40,234 bases of DNA from Hahella sp. HN01 (GCF_018986435.1 NZ_JAHMIN010000045.1:1-40234), one strand, 5' to 3'; positions 27,073 through 38,512 are shown, counted from the stretch's first letter. The notes: a model not told the origin generated them from the letters alone. Numbers and translations are program-made.

Positions 27073-27570
27073 TTACTTATCTTCCGTCGCACCGGAAGGA
27101 TTACGGAATACATCAATCGCAATCATAAAAGCGCCAATAGTTATCGCGGTATCGGCAAGATTAAACGCGGGAAAGTTATATCCGCCATAGAAAAAGTGCA
27201 GAAAGTCAACGACATAGCCGAGCACAGCCCGGTCATATAGATTGCCTAGCGCCCCCCCGAGAACCAAACTGAGCGCGCAGGCCATCCAGCGCTCCTCACG
27301 GCTCAGCCGCACCAGCCATAACGCTAACACAGCACTCACAACAGCCGCGAGAATGATAAAGAACCAGCGCTGCCAACCTGACGCGTCAGCCAGAAAGCTG
27401 AACGCTGCGCCGGTATTATGCAGCAACGTAAAGCTGAAGAAAGGTGCGACAGGCACAGACTCGCCCAGAACCATATTGGCGCTAACATACCACTTGGTTC
27501 CCAGATCAAGGACAATAACCGCCAAAGTCAGCCACAACCAACGCAGCATTGCCGGATTCACTTTTTGCAT
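27073..27570 (-). CDS. lspA: Lipoprotein signal peptidase (signal peptidase II)
   Basis: LspA removes the signal peptide from prolipoproteins such as BamD after diacylglyceryl transfer. From the ATG at 27570 the protein has 165 aa, the usual length, with four membrane helices. The catalytic aspartates D122 (GYVVDF) and D140 (FNLADTA) correspond to D123 and D141 of E. coli; the conserved N-T-G-A-A-F-S stretch is near 52. A GGAGG box lies 4 bases before the ATG. In-frame codons further upstream lie within ileS and are not needed. 41 bp separates it from ileS. Confidence 0.97.
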   Translation of the reverse strand: MQKVNPAMLRWLWLTLAVIVLDLGTKWYVSANMVLGESVPVAPFFSFTLLHNTGAAFSFLADASGWQRWFFIILAAVVSAVLALWLVRLSREERWMACALSLVLGGALGNLYDRAVLGYVVDFLHFFYGGYNFPAFNLADTAITIGAFMIAIDVFRNPSGATEDK

Positions 27571-27611
27571 CTCGCCTCCGCCTTGACTGACTTTACTGGC
27601 CCGCACATCCA

Positions 27612-30437
27612 TTAGGCATATTTCCTTTCTTCTCCTGAGCCATCGATATTTTCGATACAGCGTCCACACAGATCTTCGTGAGATGCGTGCGCGCCAACAT
27701 CTTCGCGATGATGCCAGCAGCGGCCACATTTCTTGTGTTCAGAACTCTTGATGCCCACACGCAAACCTTCTGTTTCCGTAGCGACAGAATTGGCTTCAGA
27801 CGCATCTTCCACACCGAAAACAAATGCTCCGGAAGTAATGAATACAAAGCGCAGCTCTTCACCCAGAGCGCTCAGGTCACGCTGCATTTCAGGAGTAGCA
27901 AACAGGGACACTTCCGTTGTCAGTGAGCCTTTCACTTTGCCTGCATTCCGCGCCTCTTCAAGCGCTTTGTTGACAGATGTTCTGACCCGCAGCAGGCGGC
28001 TCCAATACTCGCGCCCCATCTCAGAGCCTTCAACCAGAGGCTGCAAACCTTCATAGAAAGTTTCAAGGAAGATACTTTCTGAGCGCTTCCCAGGAATATA
28101 TGACCAAATTTCTTCTGCAGTGAAGCTCAGGATCGGCGCAACCCAACGCACTAACGCCTCAATGACATGATATTGCGCCGTTTGCGCTGATCGACAGCCG
28201 CGGCTGTTCAGCTTCATGGTGTATTGACGGTCCTTGATGACGTCAAGATAGAAGCTGCCAAGCTCTACAGAACAGAAGTTATGCACTTTCTGATATACCT
28301 GAACGAAGTTGTACTGCTCGTAAGCCTTCTTCAGTTCTTCCTGCAGCAACCAGGCGCGATCGACAATCCAGCGATCTAACGCCAACAGATCATCCATCGC
28401 CACCATGTCTTTGACCGGTTCAAAATCGTTGATATTCGCCAGCAGGAAGCGAGAAGTATTACGAATTCGGCGATAAGAGTCCGCCGTACGCTCCAAGATA
28501 TTCTTCGACAACACCATCTCAGCGCTGTAATCCGTCGCCGCAACCCACAGCCGTAGAATATCTGCGCCAAGCTTGTTCATAACTTCCTGAGGCTCAATGC
28601 CGTTCCCCAAGGACTTGGACATCTTGTGGCCTTTTTCATCCACAGTGAAGCCATGGGTGAGCACCTGCCGATACGGAGCTTTGCCTTTAATCGCCACAGC
28701 AGTCTTCAAAGAAGATTGGAACCAGCCTCTATGCTGGTCAGATCCTTCCAGATACAGGTCCGCAGGGAACTGCCCCAACTCTTCCCGCTGCTCCAGCACA
28801 GAACTATGTGTGACGCCAGAGTCAAACCAAACATCCAAGGTATCCGTGACTTTCTCATAGCTTTGCGCATCTGCGCCCAGCAATTCTTCCGCATTGATAT
28901 CCCACCAAGCGTCAATGCCTGTTTTTTCAACCTGTTTGGCGACTTCTTCCACCAAGCGAGCAGTATCCGGGTGCAGTTCCTGGGTTTCTTTGTGAACAAA
29001 GAAAGTGATGGGGACACCCCATGTACGTTGGCGAGAGATGCACCAGTCCGGGCTCTGCTCAATCATCGCCTCAATGCGGTTTTGTCCCCAGGATGGAACC
29101 CAACGCACCTGCTTGATTTCCGCCAAAGCCTGATCACGCAACCCTTGTTTATCCATACTGATAAACCACTGCGGCGTGGCGCGGTAGATCAGCGGCGTCT
29201 TGGTTCTCCAGCAATGCGCATAGCTATGGGTAATCTTGCCGTGGCTTAGCAGGCGCCCACGTTCTTTCAATACTTCAATTACATGGTCATCAACCTTGTA
29301 AACATGCTCCCCAGCGAATAACTCAACGTTATCCCGGTACACGCCGCGGTCATCCAGCGGATTGATAGTCTCAATGCCGTATTTGTTACAGACAGCGAAG
29401 TCTTCCATACCGTGATCAGGAGCAGTATGGACAACGCCAGTACCTGCATCCAAAGTGACATGATCTCCCAACAACGCAGGAATGCTGCGGCTATAGAAGG
29501 GATGATGGAAAGTTTTACCTTCAAGGTCCTGACCAGTGCAACGCCCTACGACCTGATAATTTTCAACACCGCAGCGGGACATCACAGACTCAAGCATTTT
29601 TTCCGCTACGATCCAACGTTGCGGACGTCCATCCACGCTGCACTGCGTCAGCGCGTATTCAATCTCCGCCCCTAATGATACCGCCAAAGAAGCAGGCAAA
29701 GTCCAAGGGGTAGTCGTCCAGATAACAATGGAAACATCCCCTTCGCCAGATGCGTCAGCAAACGCACTCAGTACGTCTTGCTCATTTTCGGCGGGATAGC
29801 TGACATCGATGGAGTTAGACGTCTTGTCTTTGTATTCAACCTCTGCTTCCGCTAAGGCGGAGCCGCCAACAACACTCCAGTAGACCGGCTTATATCCTTT
29901 CTGAAGATGCCCGCTCGTCGCGATCTTGCCCAGCGCCCGGATGATGTCCGCCTCAGTTTTGAAATCAAGGGTCAAATAAGGTTTGAACCAGTCGCCGAAG
30001 ACGCCCAGGCGAATAAAGTCTTCCCGCTGCTTAGCCACCTGCTCCAGAGCATACTCACGACATTTCTGCCTGAATTCTTTATAGCCGACCTTGTCGCCAG
30101 CGCGGCCAATCATAGTTTCGACTTTGTGCTCAATAGGCAGGCCGTGGCAGTCCCAGCCAGGAACATAGGGCGCGTCGTAACCCGCCACACTCTTTGACTT
30201 GACGATGATGTCCTTCAGAATTTTGTTAACCGCATGCCCCAAGTGAATATTACCGTTGGCGTAAGGAGGGCCGTCGTGCAGTATGAACTTTTCACGCCCC
30301 TTAAACTCCGTTCTAATCTTCTCGTAGAGCTCAATATCTCCCCAGCGCTTCAGCATATCCGGCTCGCGTTGAGGGAGATTGCCACGCATGGGGAAATCGG
30401 TCTGAGGAAGATTAAGGGTGTGCTTATAGTCGCTCAT
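27612..30437 (-). CDS. ileS: Isoleucyl-tRNA synthetase
   Basis: IleS charges tRNA-Ile and edits misactivated valine. The 941-aa protein (E. coli 938) has the class I signature GNIHLGH near residue 64 and KMSKS near 600, a CP1 editing domain between them, and an anticodon-binding domain. The C-terminal zinc ribbon shows [12 protein letters not shown] and LCGRC, typical of the bacterial IleS1 type that is sensitive to mupirocin. The lspA gene follows as in E. coli. No T-box or attenuator was recognised in the 183-bp gap before it. Confidence 0.98.
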   Translation of the reverse strand: MSDYKHTLNLPQTDFPMRGNLPQREPDMLKRWGDIELYEKIRTEFKGREKFILHDGPPYANGNIHLGHAVNKILKDIIVKSKSVAGYDAPYVPGWDCHGLPIEHKVETMIGRAGDKVGYKEFRQKCREYALEQVAKQREDFIRLGVFGDWFKPYLTLDFKTEADIIRALGKIATSGHLQKGYKPVYWSVVGGSALAEAEVEYKDKTSNSIDVSYPAENEQDVLSAFADASGEGDVSIVIWTTTPWTLPASLAVSLGAEIEYALTQCSVDGRPQRWIVAEKMLESVMSRCGVENYQVVGRCTGQDLEGKTFHHPFYSRSIPALLGDHVTLDAGTGVVHTAPDHGMEDFAVCNKYGIETINPLDDRGVYRDNVELFAGEHVYKVDDHVIEVLKERGRLLSHGKITHSYAHCWRTKTPLIYRATPQWFISMDKQGLRDQALAEIKQVRWVPSWGQNRIEAMIEQSPDWCISRQRTWGVPITFFVHKETQELHPDTARLVEEVAKQVEKTGIDAWWDINAEELLGADAQSYEKVTDTLDVWFDSGVTHSSVLEQREELGQFPADLYLEGSDQHRGWFQSSLKTAVAIKGKAPYRQVLTHGFTVDEKGHKMSKSLGNGIEPQEVMNKLGADILRLWVAATDYSAEMVLSKNILERTADSYRRIRNTSRFLLANINDFEPVKDMVAMDDLLALDRWIVDRAWLLQEELKKAYEQYNFVQVYQKVHNFCSVELGSFYLDVIKDRQYTMKLNSRGCRSAQTAQYHVIEALVRWVAPILSFTAEEIWSYIPGKRSESIFLETFYEGLQPLVEGSEMGREYWSRLLRVRTSVNKALEEARNAGKVKGSLTTEVSLFATPEMQRDLSALGEELRFVFITSGAFVFGVEDASEANSVATETEGLRVGIKSSEHKKCGRCWHHREDVGAHASHEDLCGRCIENIDGSGEERKYA

Positions 30438-30620
30438 AATTTACCTAATATGCCAAAGTCAGGATTTTGCGCCTGCCATCCACTTACATTTTACTGTTTT
30501 CACTTGAAAGTCATCTTACGGCGATCATTTCAATTGCTGCGACCGCCCTACAGCAGGACCTCATCATACTTAATGAACGTATAATTACGGCCGTTCGCCA
30601 CACATCATGCAGACTTCTCT

Positions 30621-31583
30621 TCAGCCTGCGCTGCTGATGTTTTGCAGTGGCAGAGATTGCAGTCGCTGTTTAGCGCCTTCAATATCTCTTTGTATCTGCT
30701 CCTGTAACTGCTCCAACCCGCTGAACTTGCGTTCATCCCGCAGTTTTTCAAGAAATTGCACATTTATCCGCTGGCCGTATATATCCTCGGCATGCTCAAA
30801 AAGATGCACCTCTAAAGCCGGCGTCATTCCCAAACCATCAATGGTAGGACGAACGCCAATATTAGCCACACCGAAACGCACGCGACCTGTAGCCAACGTC
30901 GTCTTAACCACATAAACGCCAGACAGTACGGGCCTTTTGCGGCCTAAAGACACATTGGCCGTTGGCGCGTTGAGCTGTCGTCCCAGCTTACGCCCGTGCA
31001 CCACGCACCCGGTAATACTATAGGGCCTTCCAAGCAGGTCTTCCGCTTGTGCAAATTCGCCTTGCGTCAGTGTGCCGCGAATTCGCGTACTACTGACACG
31101 CTCACCCTCTACTTCTACTGTCGGCGTATTTTCGACACTAAAGCCAGATACCGCGCCAGACTTTTCCAGCAGGCGGAAATCTCCAGAGCGATCGCAGCCA
31201 AAGCGAAAGTCATCGCCAACAACGAGATGCTTAACATGAAGGCCTGTTACCAGAACGTCATCAATGAACTGCTGAGCAGTCAGACCTCGCAGCCGGCGAT
31301 TAAACTGAAGACACAATAAGTAATCCACATTTAAGGCGGCGATAGCATCTAATTTCTCACGGAACCGCATCAAGCGAGCGGGGGCGTCCAACTTCTCAAA
31401 AAACTCTCGTGGTTGAGGCTCAAACACCATGACCACGGCGGGAACGCCAATGCTTTCAGCCCTGGACTGCAACTGACTGATTATGACTTGGTGACCAATG
31501 TGCACGCCATCGAAGTTCCCAATAGTCGCCACACAGCCAGAGGCGAATGGCTTTAAGTTGTGCAGTCCCCGAATAAGTTTCAT
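30621..31583 (-). CDS. ribF: Bifunctional riboflavin kinase / FAD synthetase
   Basis: RibF phosphorylates riboflavin to FMN and adenylates FMN to FAD. The N-terminal nucleotidyltransferase domain (about 1-180) has TIGNFDGVHIGHQ; the C-terminal riboflavin kinase domain (about 185-310) has GRKLGRQLNAPTANV. The ATG at 31583 gives 320 aa and the family start MKLIRGL; an in-frame TTG seven codons upstream is less likely. No strong ribosome binding site is visible. The ribF-ileS-lspA order is widely conserved. The 183 bases between ribF and ileS show no clear terminator. Confidence 0.97.
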   Translation of the reverse strand: MKLIRGLHNLKPFASGCVATIGNFDGVHIGHQVIISQLQSRAESIGVPAVVMVFEPQPREFFEKLDAPARLMRFREKLDAIAALNVDYLLCLQFNRRLRGLTAQQFIDDVLVTGLHVKHLVVGDDFRFGCDRSGDFRLLEKSGAVSGFSVENTPTVEVEGERVSSTRIRGTLTQGEFAQAEDLLGRPYSITGCVVHGRKLGRQLNAPTANVSLGRKRPVLSGVYVVKTTLATGRVRFGVANIGVRPTIDGLGMTPALEVHLFEHAEDIYGQRINVQFLEKLRDERKFSGLEQLQEQIQRDIEGAKQRLQSLPLQNISSAG

Positions 31584-31670
31584 GCGTCTACAGCGGCCAT
31601 GCAAAAGCGCGATTATAAAGCATGTGGCGTCGGCTGCCCAATCTATGAGGTGTCATTTGACGCAAGGCCT

Positions 31671-33239
31671 TTATCCACGCATGAAAAATTGACGGGGCCG
31701 AACGCCAAACACATAAAGAGAGGCGAAATAACTCAACCCGCCCGCGCAACAAATTCCTAACAACCAAAACGCACGCGTCGCCGTATTGGCCGAAAACCAG
31801 AAACCTTCAGCAGGCAATAACGCCATGAGAACAAGCGCCATCACGACATTGGCGCCAATAAGACGCGACAAGAACAGCCTCCAACCAGATTGGTGCTGGA
31901 GCACGCCCGCTTTCACCAGTCCGCGCCATAGCAGCCCTGCATTTAGCGCTGCTGACAAAGAAGTCGCCAGAGCCAAGCCTGCGTGCGCCATGGGGTAAAT
32001 CAATGCGAGATTGAAAACCATATTGGCGATCATCGCTGCAATCCCTATCTTTACTGGCGTCCTGGTGTCTTGGCGCGAGAAATAGCCTGGCGCCAGAACT
32101 TTCACCAACATAAAGAAAGTTAAGCCGAGAGAGTACGCCTGCAAGCTTTGAGCGGACATTTGCACATCGAAGTCAGTCAGCGCCCCGTGCTGGAACAACG
32201 TAGCAATCATAGGCTGCGCCAGCGTCATTAGAGCCACCGCAGCCGGCAGGCCAATCAGAAGGACTGCGCGAATAGCCCAATCGAGGGTGGCGGAGAAGTC
32301 TTTAGCGTTATCTGCTGCATGTTTTCGCGACAGGCTAGGCAAAATCACGGTCGCGATCGCAATTCCAAAAACACCTAAAGGCAGCTCAGATAAGCGATCA
32401 GAGTAGTACAGCCAGGAAACACTCCCAGTTACCAGAAAAGACGCCAGTATTGTGTCCAAGAGAAGATTTATTTGGCTTACCGAAACACCAAACATCGCCG
32501 GCGTCATTAAGCGCAGAATTCTGCGGACACCCTCGTGCTTTCTATCTATTTTAGGTTTGGGAAGCAACTGTAAGCGAGACAGGAAAGGAAGCTGGAACAG
32601 CAATTGCGCCATACCAGCAATTAATACCCCCCAAGCCAGAGCCATTACTGGCTCGTCCATATATGGCGTGATCAAAAACGCCGCACCAATCAATGATAGA
32701 TTAAGCAGCACAGGGGTAAACGCCGGAACAGCAAAATAGTCATAGCTATTTAATATCGCTCCCGCAAACGCCGTCATTGAAATAAGCAGCAGATAGGGAA
32801 ATGTCAGACGCAGCATTTCCACGGTAAGCGCAAACTTATCACCATTATCCAGGAAGCCAGGAGCGAACAATGCCGCCAACAACGGAGCCACCAATACAGC
32901 TAAAACAGTGATGATCAACAAAACCACACCCAGCGTACCGGAAACATTGTCCACAAGAGTTTTCACTGCAACCGGCGATTGCTTCGAGCGATATTCAGAC
33001 AGCACAGGAACAAAAGCTTGTGAAAAAGCGCCTTCAGCAAACAAGCGACGCATAAAATTAGGAATTTTAAACGCCACAAAAAAAGCATCGGCGCCCGCGC
33101 CCGCGCCAAAAAAATTGGCGATTACAATATCCCGAGCCAAACCTAACCCCCGGGAAAGCATGGTCATCAACCCTACCAAGCTGCTGGACCTCAACAACGA
33201 CGGAGTAGGCTTTTCTTTATGCGTATCTGCTGCGCTCAC
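31671..33239 (-). CDS. murJ: Lipid II flippase MurJ
   Basis: MurJ (MviN) moves lipid II across the inner membrane for peptidoglycan synthesis. The 522-aa protein is hydrophobic throughout, consistent with 14 membrane helices. It has the family motifs TMLSRGLGLARDIVIANFFGAG, DAFFVAFKIPNFMRRLFAEGAFSQAFVPV and, later, KVLAPGYFSRQDTRTPVKIG. The start is taken as GTG at 33239, since no suitable ATG lies between it and the first conserved residues; no clear ribosome binding site is visible. It is divergent from rpsT and lies 87 bp before ribF. Confidence 0.96.
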   Translation of the reverse strand: MSAADTHKEKPTPSLLRSSSLVGLMTMLSRGLGLARDIVIANFFGAGAGADAFFVAFKIPNFMRRLFAEGAFSQAFVPVLSEYRSKQSPVAVKTLVDNVSGTLGVVLLIITVLAVLVAPLLAALFAPGFLDNGDKFALTVEMLRLTFPYLLLISMTAFAGAILNSYDYFAVPAFTPVLLNLSLIGAAFLITPYMDEPVMALAWGVLIAGMAQLLFQLPFLSRLQLLPKPKIDRKHEGVRRILRLMTPAMFGVSVSQINLLLDTILASFLVTGSVSWLYYSDRLSELPLGVFGIAIATVILPSLSRKHAADNAKDFSATLDWAIRAVLLIGLPAAVALMTLAQPMIATLFQHGALTDFDVQMSAQSLQAYSLGLTFFMLVKVLAPGYFSRQDTRTPVKIGIAAMIANMVFNLALIYPMAHAGLALATSLSAALNAGLLWRGLVKAGVLQHQSGWRLFLSRLIGANVVMALVLMALLPAEGFWFSANTATRAFWLLGICCAGGLSYFASLYVFGVRPRQFFMRG

Positions 33240-33399
33240 AAATTAGTCATACCCAGGAAAATTGAAAATAACGTTGAGAGGCGGTCGCCCTCTATCGACA
33301 GGCGGCACATCCTATCACGCGAGAGTTAGCGGAAAAATAGATCACTCGACCTCCGCGCTTGCATTGAATGAAAAACAATCATTTTTTTTGCCATAATCG

Positions 33400-33428
33400 T
33401 TGACAAATGACCACGAAAGCGGCATATT
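33400..33428 (+). promoter_or_regulatory. rpsT promoter
   Basis: A consensus TTGACA -35 box (33400-33405) is followed after 17 bp by CATATT (33423-33428) and a GC-rich CCGCG, as expected for a ribosomal protein gene. It lies 61-89 bases before the rpsT start codon. Confidence 0.7.
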
Positions 33429-33488
33429 TCCGCGTCATTTATTTCGGCGACACCAACCGACAGCATTCGAATATTGAGGAGTTTCAAG

Positions 33489-33758
33489 GTGGCGAACAAT
33501 CCTTCATCCAAGAAGCGCGCCAGACAGCAAGTAAAACGCCGCGCTCACAACATGAGCCTGCGCTCCATGGTACGCACATATATCAAGAAAGTTAGCGCCC
33601 AGATCGAGCAAGGCAGCTATGACGGCGCGACACAGGCATTAACTACTGCAGCGCCGATCATTGACTCCATGGTCAACAAAGGCATTTTCAGCAAGAACAA
33701 AGCTGCTCGCACCAAGAGCCGCCTAAACGCCAAAATTAAGGCGCTGAAGGCTAGCTAA
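33489..33758 (+). CDS. rpsT: 30S ribosomal protein S20
   Basis: S20 binds 16S rRNA early in small-subunit assembly. The 89-aa product begins MANNPSSKKRARQ after the first residue is allowed for: the start codon is GTG at 33489 (GTG-GCG-AAC-AAT), with AGGAG 7 bases before it. A longer frame from a TTG at 33474 would translate the ribosome binding site itself and is rejected. A non-AUG start is also used by E. coli rpsT (UUG), where it takes part in autoregulation. It is divergent from murJ and ends at a strong bidirectional terminator shared with proB. Confidence 0.96.
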   Translation: MANNPSSKKRARQQVKRRAHNMSLRSMVRTYIKKVSAQIEQGSYDGATQALTTAAPIIDSMVNKGIFSKNKAARTKSRLNAKIKALKAS

Positions 33759-33773
33759 ATTCTTCTGAACAAT

Positions 33774-33799
33774 AAAAAACCGGCTTAGGCCGGTTTTTT
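33774..33799. terminator. Bidirectional intrinsic terminator of rpsT and proB
   Basis: AAAAAACCGGC (33774-33784) pairs perfectly with GCCGGTTTTTT (33789-33799) across a TTAG loop. The T-runs on both strands make it work for rpsT (plus) and for proB (minus, stop at 33822). Confidence 0.95.
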
Positions 33800-33821
33800 A
33801 TTGTCTGCATTCCAGGCACAA

Positions 33822-34982
33822 CTACAACAAAACCAAATTATCCCGATGTATTAACTCTGGCTCATTGATATAACCCAAAATGGATTCAATTTTCTCAGAG
33901 GCAACGCCAACAATTCGCACCGCCTCATCTGCATCGTAGTTCACCAACCCTCTGGCGACCTCATTACCCTGCAGATCATAGCAACTCACCATTTCTCCAC
34001 GCTGAAAGCCGCCATCCACAGACTTAACCCCGACAGGCAGTAAGCTCCGCCCCTGCTGAGTCAGCACTCGAACTGCACCATCATCCAACACCAGGCGCCC
34101 CCGGGTTTTGAGATGTCCGGCAAGCCACTGCTTACGCGCAACCCAGCGCTCTTGGTCAGGAAGCAGAAGCGTCCCCAGCTCATCCCCATTACGCAAACGG
34201 GTAAGCACCGAATCGATGCGCCCACCCACAATAACTGTCGCAGCCCCCGAGCGACTCGCCAAACGCGAGGCGCGCAGTTTAGTGAACATTCCGCCACGAC
34301 CTAAAGCGCCAGAGCTACCAGAAGCCATACTATCCAGGGCTGCGTCATTAGCCTTGGCAACCCCCACCAAGCTAGCATCAGTATTGGAGCGAGGATCCTT
34401 ATCAAACAAGCCTGACTGATCCGTCAAAATAATCAAATGGTCAGCCTCGACCAGGTTGGCGACCAGAGCAGCTAACGTATCGTTATCTCCGAAGCGAATC
34501 TCATCCGTCACCACCGTGTCATTTTCATTGATGATAGGAGCCACCCCCATATCAATTAAGGTACATAACGCCCCCCGAGCATTCAGGTAGCGCTTGCGGT
34601 CGGACAAATCTTCATGAGTCAAAAGGATTTGGGCGGTCTGCATATTATGACGCTTAAATTGAGCCTCCCACGCCTGAACCAGCCCCATTTGCCCCACTGC
34701 GGCGGCGGCTTGCAGCTCATCCAGCAATTTCGGGCGCTCCTTCCACCCTAAGCGACTCATCCCTTCCGCTACAGCGCCAGAAGAGACAATGACCACTTCT
34801 ACGCCATCTTTGCGCAAAGCCGCCAACTGATCGACCCACAACCCCATTGCGTCCAAGGCCAACCCGCGCCCATCATTTGTCAGCAATGCGCTACCAATTT
34901 TAATCACCCAGCGACGGGTTTCCCGCAGACGCGCTCGCGCCTGCGATTCGTTCAATTGCCCCAGCTGCAGCCTGACCGACAT
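33822..34982 (-). CDS. proB: Glutamate 5-kinase
   Basis: ProB phosphorylates glutamate in the first step of proline synthesis. The 386-aa protein has the amino acid kinase domain ([17 protein letters not shown] near 24-40, [16 protein letters not shown] near 64, [14 protein letters not shown] near 163) and a C-terminal PUA domain (about 290-375). The N-terminus is about 14 residues longer than the P. aeruginosa protein I recall, but a GGAGG box 8 bases before the ATG at 34982 supports this start. It follows obgE by 25 bp, in the conserved rplU-rpmA-obgE-proB order. Confidence 0.96.
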   Translation of the reverse strand: MSVRLQLGQLNESQARARLRETRRWVIKIGSALLTNDGRGLALDAMGLWVDQLAALRKDGVEVVIVSSGAVAEGMSRLGWKERPKLLDELQAAAAVGQMGLVQAWEAQFKRHNMQTAQILLTHEDLSDRKRYLNARGALCTLIDMGVAPIINENDTVVTDEIRFGDNDTLAALVANLVEADHLIILTDQSGLFDKDPRSNTDASLVGVAKANDAALDSMASGSSGALGRGGMFTKLRASRLASRSGAATVIVGGRIDSVLTRLRNGDELGTLLLPDQERWVARKQWLAGHLKTRGRLVLDDGAVRVLTQQGRSLLPVGVKSVDGGFQRGEMVSCYDLQGNEVARGLVNYDADEAVRIVGVASEKIESILGYINEPELIHRDNLVLL

Positions 34983-35007
34983 AATTCACACCTCCCCATA
35001 GAACCCG

Positions 35008-36246
<1,239 letters not shown>

Positions 36247-36270
36247 TTACCAACATCTTTATAACACAAG

Positions 36271-36293
36271 GTTTGCGCATGTACGGCGCAAAC
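36271..36293 (-). repeat. Second hairpin between rpmA and obgE
   Basis: GTTTGCGC (36271-36278) and GCGCAAAC (36286-36293) form a perfect 8-bp stem with a 7-base loop, immediately after the rpmA terminator on the minus strand. It has no T-run. Confidence 0.6.
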
Positions 36294-36294
36294 A

Positions 36295-36322
36295 AAAAAG
36301 CTCCGCATATGCGGAGCTTTTT
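36295..36322. terminator. Intrinsic terminator of rpmA
   Basis: These 28 bases are fully self-complementary (AAAAAGCTCCGCAT and its reverse complement). On the minus strand a run of six T follows the stem. It starts about 18 bases after the rpmA stop. Confidence 0.92.
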
Positions 36323-36339
36323 AACGTTACGGGTCAGTC

Positions 36340-36600
36340 TTATTCCGCAGCGACAATACTGACTGTTCTGCGGTTTAACGGACCACCAACGTGAAACTTA
36401 ACAAAGCCATCTTGCTTAGCGAACAAAGTGTGGTCACGACCACAACCTACATTGTCACCAGGATGGAACTCTGTACCACGCTGACGAACCAGAATGTTGC
36501 CAGCTTTAACGAATTGACCGCCAAAACGCTTGACGCCAAGTCGTTTGGATTCTGAATCGCGACCGTTACGGCTACTACCCGCCGCCTTCTTGTGAGCCAT
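36340..36600 (-). CDS. rpmA: 50S ribosomal protein L27
   Basis: L27 reaches into the peptidyl transferase centre. The 86-aa protein starts [19 protein letters not shown], the short N-terminal form of gammaproteobacteria without the cleaved Firmicutes extension, and contains [17 protein letters not shown]. It lies 29 bp after rplU in a two-gene ribosomal operon ended by a strong terminator. Confidence 0.98.
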   Translation of the reverse strand: MAHKKAAGSSRNGRDSESKRLGVKRFGGQFVKAGNILVRQRGTEFHPGDNVGCGRDHTLFAKQDGFVKFHVGGPLNRRTVSIVAAE

Positions 36601-36629
36601 GCTATTACTCCTCTAGATTAGTTGCCGTA

Positions 36630-36941
36630 TCAGCCGGAAATTCCGGTGATCTTAACTTCAGTAAACCACTGACGGTGCCCCATACGCTTCATATGGTGCT
36701 TACGACGTCTGAACTTAATGATGTTGACCTTCTTGTGACGGCCGTGAGCTACAACTTCTGCAGTCACTTTAGCGCCTTCAACAACAGGAGCGCCTACTTT
36801 AACATCGTCTCCGTTAGCAACAAGCAGGACTTTGTCGAACTCAACAACACCGCCGGTTTCAACTTCAATTTTTTCCAGCTTAAGACGCTCGCCTTCTTTT
36901 ACGCGATGTTGCTTACCGCCACTCACGATAACTGCGTACAT
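36630..36941 (-). CDS. rplU: 50S ribosomal protein L21
   Basis: L21 binds 23S rRNA in the large subunit. From the ATG at 36941 the protein has 103 aa, the E. coli length, starting [17 protein letters not shown] and ending with the basic [27 protein letters not shown] box lies 8 bases before the ATG; a start five codons upstream would include that box. It is the first gene of rplU-rpmA, preceded by a leader of about 200 bases and a strong promoter. Confidence 0.98.
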   Translation of the reverse strand: MYAVIVSGGKQHRVKEGERLKLEKIEVETGGVVEFDKVLLVANGDDVKVGAPVVEGAKVTAEVVAHGRHKKVNIIKFRRRKHHMKRMGHRQWFTEVKITGISG

Positions 36942-37148
36942 GAGATAAATCTCCAATCACACGGGTTAAATATGAACTACGCCGCCTGTCTTCATGATCG
37001 TTCATCAGGCTTGCAGGAAGTCCATGCATCACCATTACTTAATACCGGCTTCGCCAGAAAACTGAACGAATAAGCCGCCGCAGCGCCTGTTGCCAGGGGA
37101 AACACTTTGGTGACCCTATGACAGGGAATGGTTTTTTGCGGGCGCGAG
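36942..37148 (-). promoter_or_regulatory. Long 5' leader of the rplU-rpmA operon
   Basis: Transcription from the promoter at 37149-37177 would give about 200 untranslated bases before rplU. The leader can fold a hairpin at 36984-37010: GCCTG/CAGGC outer stem, ATGA/TCAT inner stem, a 5-base bulge. Ribosomal protein operons often carry such leaders for autoregulation; no named Rfam motif was recognised. No gene was found in this stretch. Confidence 0.4.
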
Positions 37149-37177
37149 ATTATACAAAATGCAGAAAGATTGAGCAA
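37149..37177 (-). promoter_or_regulatory. rplU-rpmA promoter
   Basis: On the minus strand TTGCTC (37172-37177), a 17-bp spacer and a perfect TATAAT (37149-37154) are followed by the GC-rich discriminator CTCGCGCC. This is the pattern of a growth-rate-controlled promoter, as at the left edge of the window. Confidence 0.75.
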
Positions 37178-37268
37178 CTAAGTTTATAGAGAGGCGCACT
37201 CTAATTCGAGGCTTGGAGGAAAATCCTGTTTCCGTCGGGCCAACCACCCCATAATTGCCCGCAAAACC

Positions 37269-37298
37269 TTGACATAACACGGACTTCCCCCCTAGCAT
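37269..37298 (+). promoter_or_regulatory. Candidate ispB promoter
   Basis: A consensus TTGACA (37269-37274), an 18-bp spacer and TAGCAT (37293-37298) lie about 145 bases before ispB. Between it and the gene a GC-rich perfect hairpin CCGGCG-ATTG-CGCCGG (37385-37400) is found 43 bases before the start. The rest of 37178-37443 shows nothing else recognisable. Confidence 0.45.
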
Positions 37299-37443
37299 TC
37301 CTGTCCCGTAGGGTGCCAAACCCAGTGTCGACACTCACGCTCCCATCGGTAATCACTTAATCGGCCGCATTTTATGCGAACCGGCCGGCGATTGCGCCGG
37401 ACATCCGATAGCGGGCGCATAGCCTCCCGGTGAACATTCAAGC

Positions 37444-38412
37444 ATGCAGGCAGAAACTATTTACGCAGCCGTTAACGAAGACTTTCTGTCCGTAGACGGA
37501 CTCATCAAAAATCAGCTTTTCTCCAACGTTCCGCTTGTGGAAAAGATCGGTCAGTACATCATCGATTCTGGTGGAAAACGTCTGCGCCCTCTTCTGGTCC
37601 TACTGGTCAGCAATGCGCTAAACGCCAACGCAAAGCATTACCTTAAGTTAGCCGCTATCATTGAGTTCCTACACACAGCCACACTATTGCATGATGATGT
37701 TGTGGATACTTCAGACCTGCGTCGTGGGCGAGACACAGCCAATGCAAAGTGGGGCAACGCCCCCAGTGTTCTAGTCGGCGACTTTCTCTACTCTCGAGCA
37801 TTTCAGATGATGGTAGAGCTGCGAGACATGGATGTGATGGCGGTACTGGCAAACGCCACGAATGTGATTGCCGAGGGAGAAGTGTTACAGCTTACCAACT
37901 GTAAAAATCCTGATATCACTGAAGCGCAATATATGGAAGTGATAACCGCCAAAACAGCCATGCTATTTGAAGCCGCTTCGCATAGCGCAGCAATACTTTG
38001 TCAAGCCAATGCAGATACGACCTCTGATATGAAGGAGTTTGGACTGGAGCTGGGCATTGCATTTCAGCTGATTGACGATGTTCTGGACTATCAGGGCAAC
38101 GCAGTGGAAATGGGCAAAAATGTGGGCGATGACTTAGCTGAGGGCAAACCCACACTACCGCTGCTTTACGCACAGCAACAAGGCGACGATGCACAAAGAA
38201 AACTTATACGCAAAGCAATCAGAGAAGGCGGCTTAGAGCAACTTGATGCCGTAATGATCGCCGTCAGGGAATCAGGAGCTCTGGACTATACCGTCAAGCT
38301 TGCGAAAGAGTATGCCAACCGAGCCGCAGTAAGGCTAGAACGACTAGCTCCTTCGGTATATCGAGACGCATTATTTGCTTTGACTGAAATTGCAGTAAAC
38401 CGCACCAAATAA
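37444..38412 (+). CDS. ispB: Octaprenyl (polyprenyl) diphosphate synthase
   Basis: IspB builds the long isoprenoid side chain of ubiquinone from farnesyl and isopentenyl diphosphates. The 322-aa protein is a trans-prenyltransferase with the first aspartate-rich motif D84-D85-V-V-D88 (LLHDDVVDTSDLRRG), GGKRLRP near 43, and the second motif D211-D212-V-L-D215 (LIDDVLDY). Chain length (C40 to C50) cannot be read from sequence; the genus suggests C40 or C45. It is divergent from rplU, as in E. coli and Pseudomonas. Its start lies about 10 bases after a weak GGTGA box. Confidence 0.97.
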   Translation: MQAETIYAAVNEDFLSVDGLIKNQLFSNVPLVEKIGQYIIDSGGKRLRPLLVLLVSNALNANAKHYLKLAAIIEFLHTATLLHDDVVDTSDLRRGRDTANAKWGNAPSVLVGDFLYSRAFQMMVELRDMDVMAVLANATNVIAEGEVLQLTNCKNPDITEAQYMEVITAKTAMLFEAASHSAAILCQANADTTSDMKEFGLELGIAFQLIDDVLDYQGNAVEMGKNVGDDLAEGKPTLPLLYAQQQGDDAQRKLIRKAIREGGLEQLDAVMIAVRESGALDYTVKLAKEYANRAAVRLERLAPSVYRDALFALTEIAVNRTK

Positions 38413-38512
38413 GCTCAAACGAGAGCACTAGGACAAGCGAAACAACCCGCTATCGCTGACTGCGCCGTACTGATAAAGTGAGCGGTAGGCCATTACAGGA
38501 CATTAAGCGGAT

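Noticed and set aside
28626-29249. 207-codon open frame on the plus strand inside ileS
   Set aside because: It lies fully antisense to a conserved gene, shows no domain, and is explained by codon bias of the minus-strand gene.
36993-37004. 12-base string GAACGATCATGA shared by the rplU leader and the ilvI upstream region (near 6361-6372)
   Set aside because: A 12-base match between two sites is expected many times by chance in a window of this size.
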